Shown in pieces: positions 20,832 through 32,903 of a stretch of DNA of 64,000 nt. The stretch's first letter is position 1; each line of letters begins with the position of its first letter. The DNA is taken from NCBI RefSeq assembly GCF_029168945.1, contig NC_083605.1, forward strand, positions 21,279,280-21,343,279. The letters run 5' to 3'. Position numbers and translations under genes: made by a program. This DNA comes from Cannabis sativa. Taxonomy: Eukaryota > Streptophyta > Magnoliopsida > Rosales > Cannabaceae. A model generated the notes under the pieces. That model was not told where the DNA came from and searched no databases. It saw only the letters and a list, made by a program, of their open reading frames with translations.

Positions 20832-22394
20832 TTGCTAATTCAATTTTATTAGGTCAAACTAATATAATTAACCTAGTACAGTTATTCAAATCAGGCAAAT
20901 GGGCCTTCACAATTGGGGTAGTTCATGTGAGGGGGTGCTGGGTTCAGTATGTCGTACCCACTTCTATGGCTCCCAACTCTCACACAAGGCCCAAAAGAGA
21001 GCAATTTAACCTTAAAATAAATAACTGTTATTAATTGAATAGGTCCAATAACTAAATGGACCTAAATAAAATCTATCATGGTGTGACATTTTATTTAGCA
21101 ACAACCTATATGCATCTATATTAAAACAAAATAAACATATAGGCTCACATAGGCACACTTTGGATGGATCCTATCATGTTGCTAGGTCATACACAGATGA
21201 AAGAAGATTGTAAAATATACCTGTTACAAATTATTAACTTGACCAAGGGAGCCATCAGATCATTAGATCTGGCAAAAAGTAACCATGGCTATTTGCAATC
21301 AAGTAATAATAGGTTTTAAAAACTTACACACAAGCTAAAACCACATACTCCTGCAACAAGGTTAGCTGGATAGTTGGAAGTAGGATTTATTTAATTTTAA
21401 ATAAATAATTTCGAAAAATAAATAATTAAATAAAAAAAATATTTAATTTTCGAAAAAAAAAAATTTTAAAAAATATATTTAATTTCGAAAATAAAAAAAA
21501 AATTAAATTTCAAAAATTATTTAAAAAAAAAAATTAAAATTAAACCTACAATTTTGAAAAATTAGGTTTCAACCAACCTAAATATCATTTCAAAATTTGC
21601 TAACTACTTTTAAAAATTAAATGTTATTTTAAAAATAAAAATTAAATAAAAATTAGAAAAGATAAATGAAATATCTTTTCAGATTTTAAATTTAATTTAA
21701 ATAAATAAAATAACAAAATTTAAAAGTTAGCAAAATATCTTACATCTATTTAAAATTACATGATCATAAATATCTTATTTTAAATTTAAATAAGGTCAAA
21801 ATATCTAAAAAAGATTTAATTTAAAAAAAATATATATATAAAATCTGACCTTAAATTTAAAAATAAGATAAGATATAATCAAATTTAAAAATAAGATAGA
21901 TACTAATTCTATTCAAATTCAAATTACACTAATATCTTGAATTAAATTTAAAAAATATTAAATTAATTCAAAATGATAATTAGAATTGAATTAGGAATAG
22001 TAATAGTATATATACAAAACTATACAAAAAATCGGAAGTTAATTCCATGAAAAAGCATGAAAAATCGAAGAAAAACGAAAAAATTGTGAGCTGTACGGAC
22101 AGTTTTCGCGATCGCAAGAAAATTTCAGCACAGCCCCGATTTTTTCAAATCTTCAAAAAATCATAACTAATTCAAATAAAATCGAAATTGAGTTCTGTAA
22201 AAGGCTAACTTGCTTAATTTTTTCCATACTATCCAATAAAAATAATTCCAGAAACAGAATCGCAATTATGTTTCACGAAAGTTTACAAACATCAATCAAT
22301 CATCAAATAACACTCAATACAACATGATACCATCCAAAAACAAACAAACAATCGTTTTAAAGTCCAAATTTCATGTAAGTAAATCAATTACCAT
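20832..22394 (-). mobile_element. Element 6: leader fragment of a minus-strand copia element
   Basis: Reverse complement of the copia leader: the 94-nt block (20900-20993), the larger island (about 21105-21385), then AT-rich drift up to the primer-binding site. It ends abruptly at 20832, where gypsy-X inserted. It was therefore the host of gypsy-X and is the oldest layer here. Its gag and 3' end would be left of the window. Confidence 0.82.
20900..20993 (-). other. Conserved 94-nt GC-rich block (element 6)
   Basis: TGGGCCTT / AAGGCCCA ends and inner pairs as at 3814-3907; the same length. Confidence 0.6.
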
Positions 22395-22407
22395 GGCTCT
22401 GAGGCCA
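22395..22407 (-). other. Primer-binding site of element 6 (variant)
   Basis: Minus-strand TGGCCTCAGAGCC, the same variant as in element 2. Confidence 0.7.
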
Positions 22408-22409
22408 GT

Positions 22410-23234
22410 TATTGGAATTTATTTTACCAGGATCTTAGATCTACTCACAAGTATGTTGTTTAAACACCCTAAATATGAACTTTCTAAAACGATAAATTAA
22501 ACACATATAAAGTTAAGAAAATCTTACATTGATGCAGCGGAATTAATGTCTCCTTCCACTCAGATCTCTAACCCTTGAATCCTTTCTGTAGCAGAGTATA
22601 ATCAAGATCTGAGCCCGAATGTCCTTCTTCTTCAAGTTTGATCCTTCACAGTCTTCCAATCTATGATTGAGTTACTGCTTGTTGTGTGTGGGCACTTACT
22701 CTTTCACTAGGGTCACGAAATTGATGAAGGAGAAAAGAGAAAGGGATTTCGGCCAGGTATAGAAAGTGGGGAAGGCTCAGTTTTTCTGAAGAGAGAAATT
22801 TCTGTCAGAAAAGGTTATTGAAAACTTGTGATTTGACTGAGCCATCACTTTCTACTTATAGGCAACTACTAGGTTTAGGTTAGGATTTATTTGGCATTAA
22901 AATAATGAAAATATTAATTTTAAAAACTTATTTAAGTGGTCGGCCATGGTGTGTTATTGGGCTTCACTTAATTTTGCAGTTTTATCAAATTTTATCTCTA
23001 TTTTCTCAAAAATGCCAATTTTCCAATTCTAACATTTTAAATGTCAAAACTAATTATTTAATAACTAAAATACATTATTAAATAATATTATCATTTAATT
23101 TAATTATTAATTAGACATATAAAGTCCATTAATAAATAAATAAACCTTGAAACTCTTTTCTTTACAATTTCACCCCTGCTTAGTGAAAATTCATAAAATT
23201 AGACATAGTCTAACTTTAGAATTATAATTGACCA
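22410..23234 (-). repeat. Truncated 5' LTR of element 6 (subfamily 1)
   Basis: On the minus strand it ends ...CCAATA (terminal CA changed to TA). It carries the R/U5 part and the upstream promoter region, then breaks off at GAATTATAATTGACCA. There it joins a plus-strand subfamily 2 LTR through a shared CCA. The outer half of the LTR is lost. Confidence 0.85.
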
Positions 23235-23776
23235 CTTTTGTAGGGTTTTTCCCTCTGATATTTTCATTATTTTAATGCCAAATAGTTCAAACCTAACCCT
23301 AGTGGAATGCTATAAATAGATAGTGAAGGCTTCAGGAAATTTACACTTTTCTTCTGACACTTCTAATTCAGGAAAAAACTAAGCCTTCTCTCTCCCTATC
23401 TGGCTGACCACTCTCTCTCTTCTTTTCTTCTTCAATATTTCGAAATTCTTAGTGTATGAGTAGTGCCCACACACAACAAGTGATACCTCAATCATAGTGA
23501 GTAAGATCGTGAAGAAAGACTTTCAGCAAGAAGGAGTTTCAGCATCAAAGATTCAGAGAAAGAGATCCAGGTTCAGATATTGATAATGCTCTGCTACAGA
23601 AAGGAATCAAGGGCTAGATATCTGAACGGAAGGAGTCATATTATTCCGCTGCACCCAATGTAAGGTTTCCTAAACTTTATATGTGTTTATTTCATCGTTT
23701 TAGAAAGTTCATATTTAGGGTGTTAATAAACATACTTGTGAGTAGATCTAAGATCCTGGTAAAATAATTTCCAACA
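23235..23776 (+). repeat. Truncated 5' LTR of element 7
   Basis: The last 540 bases of a subfamily 2 LTR, with a TATA box at 23311-23318 and the end TTTCCAACA. Confidence 0.85.
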
Positions 23777-23778
23777 AC

Positions 23779-23791
23779 TGGCCTCAGAGTC
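23779..23791 (+). other. Primer-binding site of element 7 (variant)
   Basis: TGGCCTCAGAGTC, the GGCCTC variant with one more change. Confidence 0.65.
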
Positions 23792-26700
23792 ATGGTAATT
23801 GATTTACTTCCAAGAAATTTGGACTTTAAAACGATTGTTTGTTTGTTTTTGGATGGTATCATGTTGTATTGAGTGTTATTTGATGATTGATTGGTGTTTG
23901 TGAATTTTCGTAAAAATAATTGAATATATGTTTCTGGAATTATTTTTATTGGATAGTATGAAAAAAATTAAGCAAGTTACCTTTTTGCAGAACTCAATTT
24001 CAATTTAATTTGAATTAGTTATGATTTTTTGAAGATTCGAAAAAATCGGAGCTGTGCTGAAATTTTCCTGCAATCGCGAAAACTGTCCGTACAGCTCACA
24101 ATTTTTTCGTTTTTCTTCGATTGTTCATGCTTTTTCATGGAATTAACTTCTGATTTTTTGTGTAGTTCTATATTTCTACTATTACTATTCCTAATTCAAT
24201 TCTAATTATCATTATGAATTAATTTAATATTTTTTAAATTTAATTCAAGATATTAGTGTAATTTGAATTTAAAATAGTTAGTATCTGTCTTTTTTGCTTA
24301 ATTATCTATCTTATTTTTAAATTTGATTATATTTTATCTTATTTTTAAATTTAAGGTCAGATTTTAAATTTTTAAATTAAATCTTTTTTTTTAATAATTT
24401 GACCTTATTTAAATTTAAAATAAGATAACTATAATCATGTTATTTTAAATAGATATAAGATATTTTGCTAACTTTTAAATTTTATAATTTTATTTATTTA
24501 AATTACATTTAAAATCTGAAAAAGATATTCATTTACCTTTTTTAATTTTTTATTTAATTTTTATTTATAAAATAACATTTAAATTTTAAAAGTAGTTAGC
24601 AAATTTTGAAATGATATTTAGGTTGGTTGAAACCTAATTTTTCAAAATTGTAGGTTTAATTTTAATTTTAAATTTTAATTTAATTTCGATTTTTTTTTAT
24701 TTCAAATTTTTTTTAAATTAATTATTTAATTTCGAAATTAATTATTTAATTTAAAATTAAATAAATCCTACATCCAACTATCCAGCTAACCTTGTTGCAG
24801 AAGTATGTGTTTTAGCTTGTTTATAAGTTTTCAAAACCTATTATTACTTGATTGCAAATAGCCATGATTACTTTTTGCCAGATCTAATGATCTGATGGCT
24901 CCCTTGGTCAAGTTAATAATTTGTAACAGGTATATTTACAATCTTCTTTCATCTGTGTATGACCTAGCAACATGATAGGACCCATCCAAAGTGTGCCTGT
25001 GTGAGCCTATGTGTTTAATTTCATTATAGATGCATATAGGTTGTTGTTGCTAAAATAAATTATCATAGTTCTTGATAGAATTTATTTAGGCCCATTTAGT
25101 TTTTGGGCCTATTCAATTAATAACAGTTGTTCTTATTAAGGTTAAATTCCTCTCTTTTGGGCCTTGTGTGAGAGTTGGGAGCCATAGTAGTGGGTACGAC
25201 ATACTGAACCCAACACCCCCTCATATGAACCACCCCAATTGTGAAGGCCCATTTGCCTGATTTGAACAACTGTACTAGGTTAATTACACTAGTTTAACCT
25301 AATAAAATTGATTAGCAACATAATTAATTTCATTTATTTTGAAATTAATTTAAGAAAATTATAGTTTACAGAATTCTTTATTCTAAGCTAAACTATATGT
25401 ATTTTCTTGTATTTAATTAAATATAGAATTATAACCATCTAGATTCTTTCTGGAGCTTAATTTAAATTTTTCATTAAATATTCCTATTTAAGTTGATATT
25501 TAGTTATCTACAACTAACCAACTTAAATCTGAATACCTTTTGGATTTAAAATTTCAAAATTAAGTAAAGGAATTTTAGGCATTGGTTATTAAGATTCTTT
25601 AAGATATTTTTTAAGTTAATATCTTTTCGAATATTAACTTAAAATGGAATATTTTAGATATTTTTTTGGTTAATATCTTTTCGAATATTAACTTAAAATG
25701 GAATATTTTTGAATTAAGTGGTCACAACTTAATTTTTGATATTTAATTAAATTTAAATTTGAAAATATTTAAGTTCTAGATTTTTTCTAATACAACTTAA
25801 ATTAGATATTTTTTCAAATTTTGTGGAAAAGATACTTAGTCAAATAAGATATTTTCTAAATAGTTATTTCTAGACTACTTATTATTTCTAATATTAAATA
25901 GGAAAATATTATACATTGTGAAATTAATTATTTTAAATAATTAATTTTGGTACAATTTATTTTTTCCTAGTATTAAACTAGAGATTAATAATTAAGCTTT
26001 CTCTACACTTAATTATTTATTTCTTGAATTTAATACATTTAATTAATTTGAAAATTAAATATCTAAGTTGATTTTCATCATGATACTTAAATATTTCTTT
26101 TTCATGACACTTAATTAAATAGAAAATTATTTTTAGTTGAAATTTATTTTTTCCAACTAAATTTAAATAATTTTCAAAATATATTTTTTCTTTATTTTAT
26201 TAATCAAATTTCGAAATTGCATTTCTTAAATGCTGGAATTTCGAATTTTATTTTAAAAATAGATTAAAGTTGTACATTATTTATTTTAATTTTGGACCAA
26301 CTTAAATCAATGATTTTTTTCATTAATTGATTAATTTAAAATAAATGAATTAAAATAAATTATTAGAAATTGAATTAATTAGTCAAAAGAAAATCTAGAT
26401 AGGTGATATTTTTGCTTGAAGTATTTTTCTAATGTATTTAATTAAATAGAAAATTAATATTTAAGTTGATTTTCATCATCATACTTAAATATTTGAAATT
26501 TTTCTTATATATTTAATTAAATAGGAAAATTATATTTTTTTGTTGTAAATTAATTTTATTAATTAATTTTGGGCCAACATTAAATTAGAATAATTTTTTC
26601 CAGAATTTATTTTTTATTTTAATATGCATTTTTCGAAAATTGTATTCTTAAATACTTTAATTTTTCTAAATGCAATATATATTTATAGAAAATTAAATTT

Positions 26701-26960
26701 AAGTTGTAAATTAATTTAAATTAATTTTGTAACAACTTAAATTGAATATTTTTCTAAATATTTATTGGAAATTATTACTAAGATGGAAATAATTCATGTT
26801 ATTTTCATATTCATCTAAGTAAAATTTATAAATATTAAATTAAAAGTTATATTTAGAATTTTTCATTCTAAATTGGAAATTTTAAATAAATATATATTTA
26901 AAATAAATAAATTAAATAAAGAGAATCAAAGAAAATACAACTCACTTTAAATAATGAGCT
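23792..26960 (+). other. AT-rich leader of element 7
   Basis: Non-coding AT-rich sequence with the larger island at about 24766-25045 and the 94-nt block at 25158-25251. No other structure is seen. Confidence 0.7.
25158..25251 (+). other. Conserved 94-nt GC-rich block (element 7)
   Basis: Same length and complementary ends as the other copies, with a few substitutions (CCCAACACC for CCCAGCACC). Confidence 0.6.
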
Positions 26961-26967
26961 TGATTAT

Positions 26968-27375
26968 TATTAAGATATTCGATCTCCATTGTTGGTCTTA
27001 CAAAAGTTAAATGTTTTCAATATAACCTCGAGACATTAGACTTCGTCCCCCTATGGATGGTTATTCGTTGAACGCATTTAACACCGTAAGATTTCATTTG
27101 ATAAGTGTGTTGTGAGTTTTCGTCTCTATTTAGACTCTCCCCTATGGTGACTACTTAGAGATAAACTCATAAAACATGAAACAATGGTGGAAGCTCATAA
27201 AATAAGAATAACCTTGACTCTCGCCTACCGGGACAACGTTGGATTCTTATTTTGATCGAATAAAAGGTTGCTAGAATGGTTTCTATTTTAGATGAGCTGA
27301 CAACTCTATTCAATAAATGATACTTTGACTCTCGCCTACCGGACATCGTATCGCTTGTTGAAAACCTTGGAAATT
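26968..27375 (+). other. Leader module of element 7, type II hairpin
   Basis: Stem-loop at 27123-27161 with arms TCTCTA / TAGAGA. It lies at the same aligned place as ATATGGT / ACCATAT in elements 1, 2 and 5, so both arms differ but stay complementary. The repeated motif reads GACTCTCGCCTACCGGGAC here, and the palindrome has decayed. A second, degenerate copy of the module follows at about 27495-27830. Confidence 0.55.
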
Positions 27376-27839
27376 ATTTAGGATTGTATGTTTTAGTATT
27401 TTCACTAGTCATTCCTACTTGCTATATGTTTATAATTTCTGAATTGTGTATGAATTTATATTGAACCATGTTATTTTCTGTTATTAAGTTGTAGTTTAAT
27501 TTCGAATCTTCATTGTTGGTCTAACATGTTTGTTTTTCTAATGAGATAAATCCCTAATGGATTTTCACCATTAGACATACATAATAGTGTAAGATCTCGA
27601 AAGATAAATATTGTATATGCAACATCTAGCTGTTCATCAATTTATGACACCTTAGAGTAGTATTTTTACAATATGAAACAAGAAGATTACATAAATAAGA
27701 TTACTTTGTCTTTCGCTAATCGAAGCATCGTTGGATTCTTATTTATAAACAAAATTATCCTAATTCCTCTTAGCTTATTCATTTCGAATTAGCTCAATAA
27801 TATATCATTGGATGAATGGTCTATAAATCATTTCATGTC

Positions 27840-30070
27840 ATTATATTTTCTCTTAAGAAATTAAATGACGCATATGATTATAATCCCGAAATTCTATTCC
27901 CAATTGATATAAATCCTCAATCTTAGGAATCTCCTACTTGTATGGGCAAATCTGACTTAGAGTTTGTATTAGTAGTGCTGATCCAAGATAGAATTACTCA
28001 TTATTTTTGGTATAAATTTTAAGTCTTTGACTTTAATTTTAGATTCCAAATAGAAATTTTCTTATATTTCTAATTCCAGAATACAATACAGTTACACTTT
28101 CTCAAGTGTTTAATATCCATCTTCTATTAATGGATTAAAACTGTATGGAATATGAGTTAGGTATTCTGTGACCAGGATCCACTTGCAGTATTCTAAGAAC
28201 TCTTTGATGTAACTAAACCTATGTCATCAATAGACACTACCACATTTTTTTAATCTATGTCATTTGTATCTTGTTCATAGTGGATTTGACAAGATCAATC
28301 TTTGCAAAGAGTTAATATGCCTATATCCACTGAAAGTAGTTCATCTCATTCGCAGATGGATGTACATTCAAGGGTGGATATGAGTTTTTCGTTGTATTCT
28401 TAAAACGATAACTCTAGATTATACCTTTTAGCAAAGAAATTTGAAATGTTTGAAAAATTTCATTAATTTCTAGCAATGGTTAAAACCATTAAGGTAAGTG
28501 GTTAAAGATCTTGCGAACTGATAGGGGTGGAGAAATAGTTAGTAGATATGCAGTTCAAAGATCATTAAATTGATTTTTGAATTATATCCAAACTTACCTC
28601 CCCAGAAATTTCGAGTTGCATATTGATGATTAGTTACTAGTCGTTGCCTAAATCCTTCTATGGTAATACAATTTCAGAATGATGTAATGGTTGTATACTT
28701 AATGTAAATCATTACTAGATTCATGGATGACCTAATCAAAATCTTAAGAAAACCTAGAACTGTTAACCATGGTTTGTTAGCTGTTCTAAGTGATTAGGGG
28801 TGGACCATCCCATTGTCAATAGATAAGAAAGTGTTTGTTCAAACAAATACTACTTTTCTAAGATAATGACTAAGTCTGAAAACAAGTAGCAAATAAAGGA
28901 GATATTTTTCTTGATTCCAAAAGTGTTCTATCATCTTATATAACATATGATGATCCCACTGCCTCTGTTGTCTTGTCACAACCGAAGAGATCAATACCAT
29001 TTAGTTTTCTTCGACATAATTCACGGTACCTTATCGTAGTAGGAGAGTTTCTAGGAACTCACCTTCTTATGACTTGGGAGATACTAGTGATTCAAATCCA
29101 TTGTAAGTTTAAACAAGTAATGGATTGTCAAGATAAGAAACTAAGAAGAAAGCCAATAGAACTATGGTTTAATCCATTCACATGGAGTAACCTAAAGTTT
29201 TCTATTACAAGGACATAAAAGGAAATTTTCGTTTATAAGTCTATTCAATGGACTTAACAAACTTACTTTAGTAAGATGCTGAAGCATTTTCTTTCTAATG
29301 GCAATCTATAGAAGCTTCACAACTTCTTAGGCATAGATTTTATTTATCTAAGGAAAAGTCTCAACTATTCCAGAAAAGATAAAGCCATGAAAGAATTTCT
29401 TAAATCAACAGTGAGAGGTCTTAGATATGCTTTTGTATGCCTTAGACCAGACACACGCTGTTGAGTGGGAGTAATGAGTAGGTATCAGATTAATCCAGGA
29501 GAAGAACATTGGAAGACAATCAAGTAAATCTTAAGACAAAGAAGAGGAACTATATGTTAGTCTATAAGGGTGTGTTTAAAACTCTTAGACTACACCATAT
29601 CAGATTTCAAAATTTGCCTTTGTGCTAGTAAATCTTTCTGATAAGATGGTGGTTACTCTGGGGTGGAATAGTGATTTCGGAGAAGTGTAAAAACCTATAT
29701 GAAGTCTCTAGGTCTACCAGGAAGGGACTGAATGTTAAAGTTGCAGGAAAGGTACTTATTCAGTCTAAAGAAAGTTCTATACATTTTTGGCACCATTCCA
29801 AATTGCCTTAACTACTTGTGTTACTTCCTGAATAACCAAGAAGAAGTTGCCAAAAGTATAGAATCCAGTATCCCAAGAGAGTAGACATATAGAAGAGGAA
29901 TTTCACATTATCAATGATTTTGTGATTAAAGGAAGAGTAATGGTGGAGAAAAGGTTATGTTTAATTCAACCTTTCAGATCCTATTACGAGGAGTTTACTA
30001 CTACTACACTTTATTTGTATATCAAGGTGTTGAGATTATTTGAAACACACTTTTTGTTTTATATTAGTGC
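27840..30070 (+). pseudogene. Decayed pol stub of element 7
   Basis: Colinear but shrunken match to pol of element 3: integrase DRGGE region near 28510-28560, integrase C-terminal region near 28795-28870, linker near 28950-29220, the region from the end of RT to RNase H near 29440-29680, and the C-terminal His-rich region near 29870-29960. The RT catalytic core is missing. An 81-codon frame at 28973-29218 is a leftover of the linker, not a gene. Confidence 0.7.
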
Positions 30071-30081
30071 AAGTGGGAGTT
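30071..30081 (+). other. Polypurine tract of element 7
   Basis: AAGTGGGAGTT directly before the 3' LTR. Confidence 0.8.
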
Positions 30082-31313
30082 TGTTGGGTTTTATGCCCTG
30101 AATAAACATGACTATGTGAATAAAGTTTCCTAGATTTATCAAACACAGGGTTTTACTGATATGATAATCTACAACAGAGTTTACTTGCATTTGGAGAAGT
30201 GTTATGTTCTTTCCAGAGCATTGGTTAAAGTAAAGCTCAGGTTGGATGCATGGAGTATGCATCGGAAGGGACCGATATTGAACTTTAACTTAGATTTATT
30301 AAACTTACCGTAATATCTATTCAAGTCAATATCGCCTAGTTGATCCTAGATCAAATGATCTTAATCCTGATATGATTAGGCTCAATCTCGAGAGGCTATT
30401 CGTGTTCTTTGACTTGTTAGTTAAGCCTACTTTTAGGTCAGTGTGATACGTACATTTTGGGAACACGATAGTGCAATTGAGTGGGAGCGCTATCATAAAC
30501 ATGGAATCTATAGCTTCTATCTGGCGAATAGTAAGCGAAGGATGATCTCCTTCGAGCTTGACCAAACGAACATAAATGGTGGAGTACTCATTTCACATAA
30601 GCTGAAATATCATTTATACGGGGTCAAGTGTTTTAAGGAATAAATACATTATAGGGTGTAACGGTAATTTAATCCCTTTACAGTGTAGATCATTCATATA
30701 GAGGATCATTGATCACATTAGGATTATAACAATGGATAACTAATGATGTGTCTATATGGTGGAACATATAGAGCATTCTATATACTGAGTGTGCAATTCT
30801 AAGTTCTATGCGTGGATTCAACGAAGAATTAATAAGTTAGTGAATTTTAGTAATAAATTCTTGATCTACTTATTGGAAGCTCGGTTATATAGACCCACGG
30901 TCCCCGCACTAGTTGAGATAATATTGCTTGTAAGACTCATATAATTGGTTTTGATTAATCAATTATAATTCTCAAATTAGACTATGTCTATTTGTTGAAT
31001 TTTTCACTAAGTAAGGGCGAAATTGTAAAGAAAGAGTTTATAGGGGCATATTTGTTAATTATGATACTTTGTATGGTTCAATTAATAAATATGATAAATG
31101 ACAATATTATTTAATAATTATTTATAGTTATTAAATAGTTAGAATTGGCATTTAAATGGTTGAATTAGAAAATTGGCATTTTTGAGAAAATCAGATGCAG
31201 AAAAGATAAAACTGCAAAATTGCAAAAAGTGAGGCCCAAATCCACTTGTATAGGGCCGGCCACTTTTGTAGGGAATTTAAACTGATATTTTCATTATTTT
31301 AATGCCAAATAAT
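30082..31313 (+). repeat. 3' LTR of element 7, left arm of a large inverted repeat
   Basis: Starts TGTTGGGTTTTATGCCC. It lacks about 190 bp just after the start (a jump from AATAAA to CATGACTATG) and everything beyond CCAAATAAT, including the TATA box. It is the reverse complement of 31497-32903. In the part near the centre (from about 30785) the two arms share private changes, such as CCCACGGTCCCCG and TTGTTGAATTTTT, not found in the other LTRs. Confidence 0.85.
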
Positions 31314-32903
31314 TGTTGGAAATTATTTTACACTAAGGATTTCGAAATTCAAGAGGGAAGAGAAAGAAGAAGTGGCAGCTAAAGATAGGGAGAGAGAAAG
31401 GCTCAGGTTTTCTGAATCAGAAGTGTAGAAATTTAAGTGTAAATTTCCTGAAGCCTTCACTATCTATTTATAGCATTCCACTAGGGTAAGGTTTGAATTA
31501 TTTGGCATTAAAATAATGAAAATATCAGTTTAAATTCCCTACAAAAGTGGCCGGCCCTATACAAGTGGATTTGGGCCTCACTTTTTGCAATTTTGCAGTT
31601 TTATCTTTTCTGCATCTGATTTTCTCAAAAATGCCAATTTTCTAATTCAACCATTTAAATGCCAATTCTAACTATTTAATAACTATAAATAATTATTAAA
31701 TAATATTGTCATTTATCATATTTATTAATTGAACCATACAAAGTATCATAATTAACAAATATGCCCCTATAAACTCTTTTTTTACAATTTCGCCCTTACT
31801 TAGTGAAAAATTCAACAAATAGACATAGTCTAATTTGAGAATTATAATTGATTAATCAAAACCAATTATATGAGTCTTACAAGCAATATTATCTCAACTA
31901 GTGCGGGGACCGTGGGTCTATATAACCGAGCTTCCAATAAGTAGATCAAGAATTTATTACTAAAATTCACTAACTTATTAATTCTTCGTTGAATCCACGC
32001 ATAGAACTTAGAATTGCACACTCAGTATATAGAATGCTCTATATGTTCCACCATATAGACACATCATTAGTTATCCATTGTTATAATCCTAATTTGATCA
32101 ATGATCCTCTATATGAATGATCTACACTGTAAAGGGATTAGATTACCGTTACACCCTACAGTGTATTTAATCCTTAAAACACTTAACCCCGTATAAATGA
32201 TATTTCAGCTTATGTGAAATGAGATCTCCACCATTTATTTTCGTTTGGTCAAGCTCGAAGGAGATCATCCTTTACTTACTATTCGCCACATAGAAGCTAT
32301 AGATTCCATGTTTATGTTAGCGCTCCCACTCAATTGCACTACCGTGTTCCCAAAATGTACGTATCACCCTGACCCAAAAGTAGGCTTAACTAACAAATCA
32401 AAGAACACGAATAGCCTCTTCAGATTGGGCCTAATCATATCAGGATTAAGATCATTTGATCTAGGATCAACTAGGCGATATTGACTTGAATAGATATTAG
32501 GGTAAGTTTAATAAATCTAAGTCAAAGTTCAATATCGGTCCCTTCCGATGCATACTCCATGCATCCAACCTGAGCTTTACTTTAACCAATGCTCTGGAAA
32601 GAACATAGAACTTCTCCAAATACAAGTAAACTCTGTTGTAGATTATCATATCAGTAAAAGCCCATGTCTGATAATTCTAGGAAACTTTATTCACATAGTC
32701 ATGTTTACTTTCCAATGTGCTGACAACACAATAAACAGGATCAAGTATGTGAAAAGGGTTTCAGATGAATTGATACATTATGTACATATAATCATGAAAT
32801 AAATCATGTGAACCATGCAACATTAAATGTTATTTCTGAGCGATATTAATAAGTAAATATGATTATATTGAAATGAGTTTTATTTAGGGCATAAAACCCA
32901 ACA
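31314..32903 (-). repeat. Minus-strand copia LTR, right arm of the inverted repeat
   Basis: Both LTR termini are present (TGTTGGAAATTATTTTAC at the left, AAACCCAACA at the right). About 300 bp are deleted at 31331, between two AC dinucleotides. The minus-strand TATA box is at 31465-31472. No primer-binding site, polypurine tract or matching target duplication flanks it (ATAAT at the left, TGTTC at the right). It is therefore a solo LTR or a recombination product. Confidence 0.85.

Larger units (their letters stand above)
23235..31313 (+). mobile_element. Element 7: non-coding copia derivative (subfamily 2), both LTRs truncated
   Basis: A plus-strand element with a 5' LTR lacking its first two thirds, a variant primer-binding site, an AT-rich leader, leader modules, a decayed pol stub, a polypurine tract and a 3' LTR that stops at 31313. 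No gag or pol frame. No target duplication can be seen because both ends are lost. Internally it is colinear with elements 4 and 5. Confidence 0.85.

Noticed and set aside
30443..30643. 66-codon plus-strand frame in the 3' LTR of element 7
   Set aside because: Lies in U3, is not kept in sister LTRs, and shows no domain.
31314..32903. Minus-strand LTR considered as a simple solo LTR insertion
   Set aside because: The flanking five bases do not match (ATAAT and TGTTC), and the left neighbour LTR lacks its other half, so a plain insertion with later LTR-LTR recombination is not supported.
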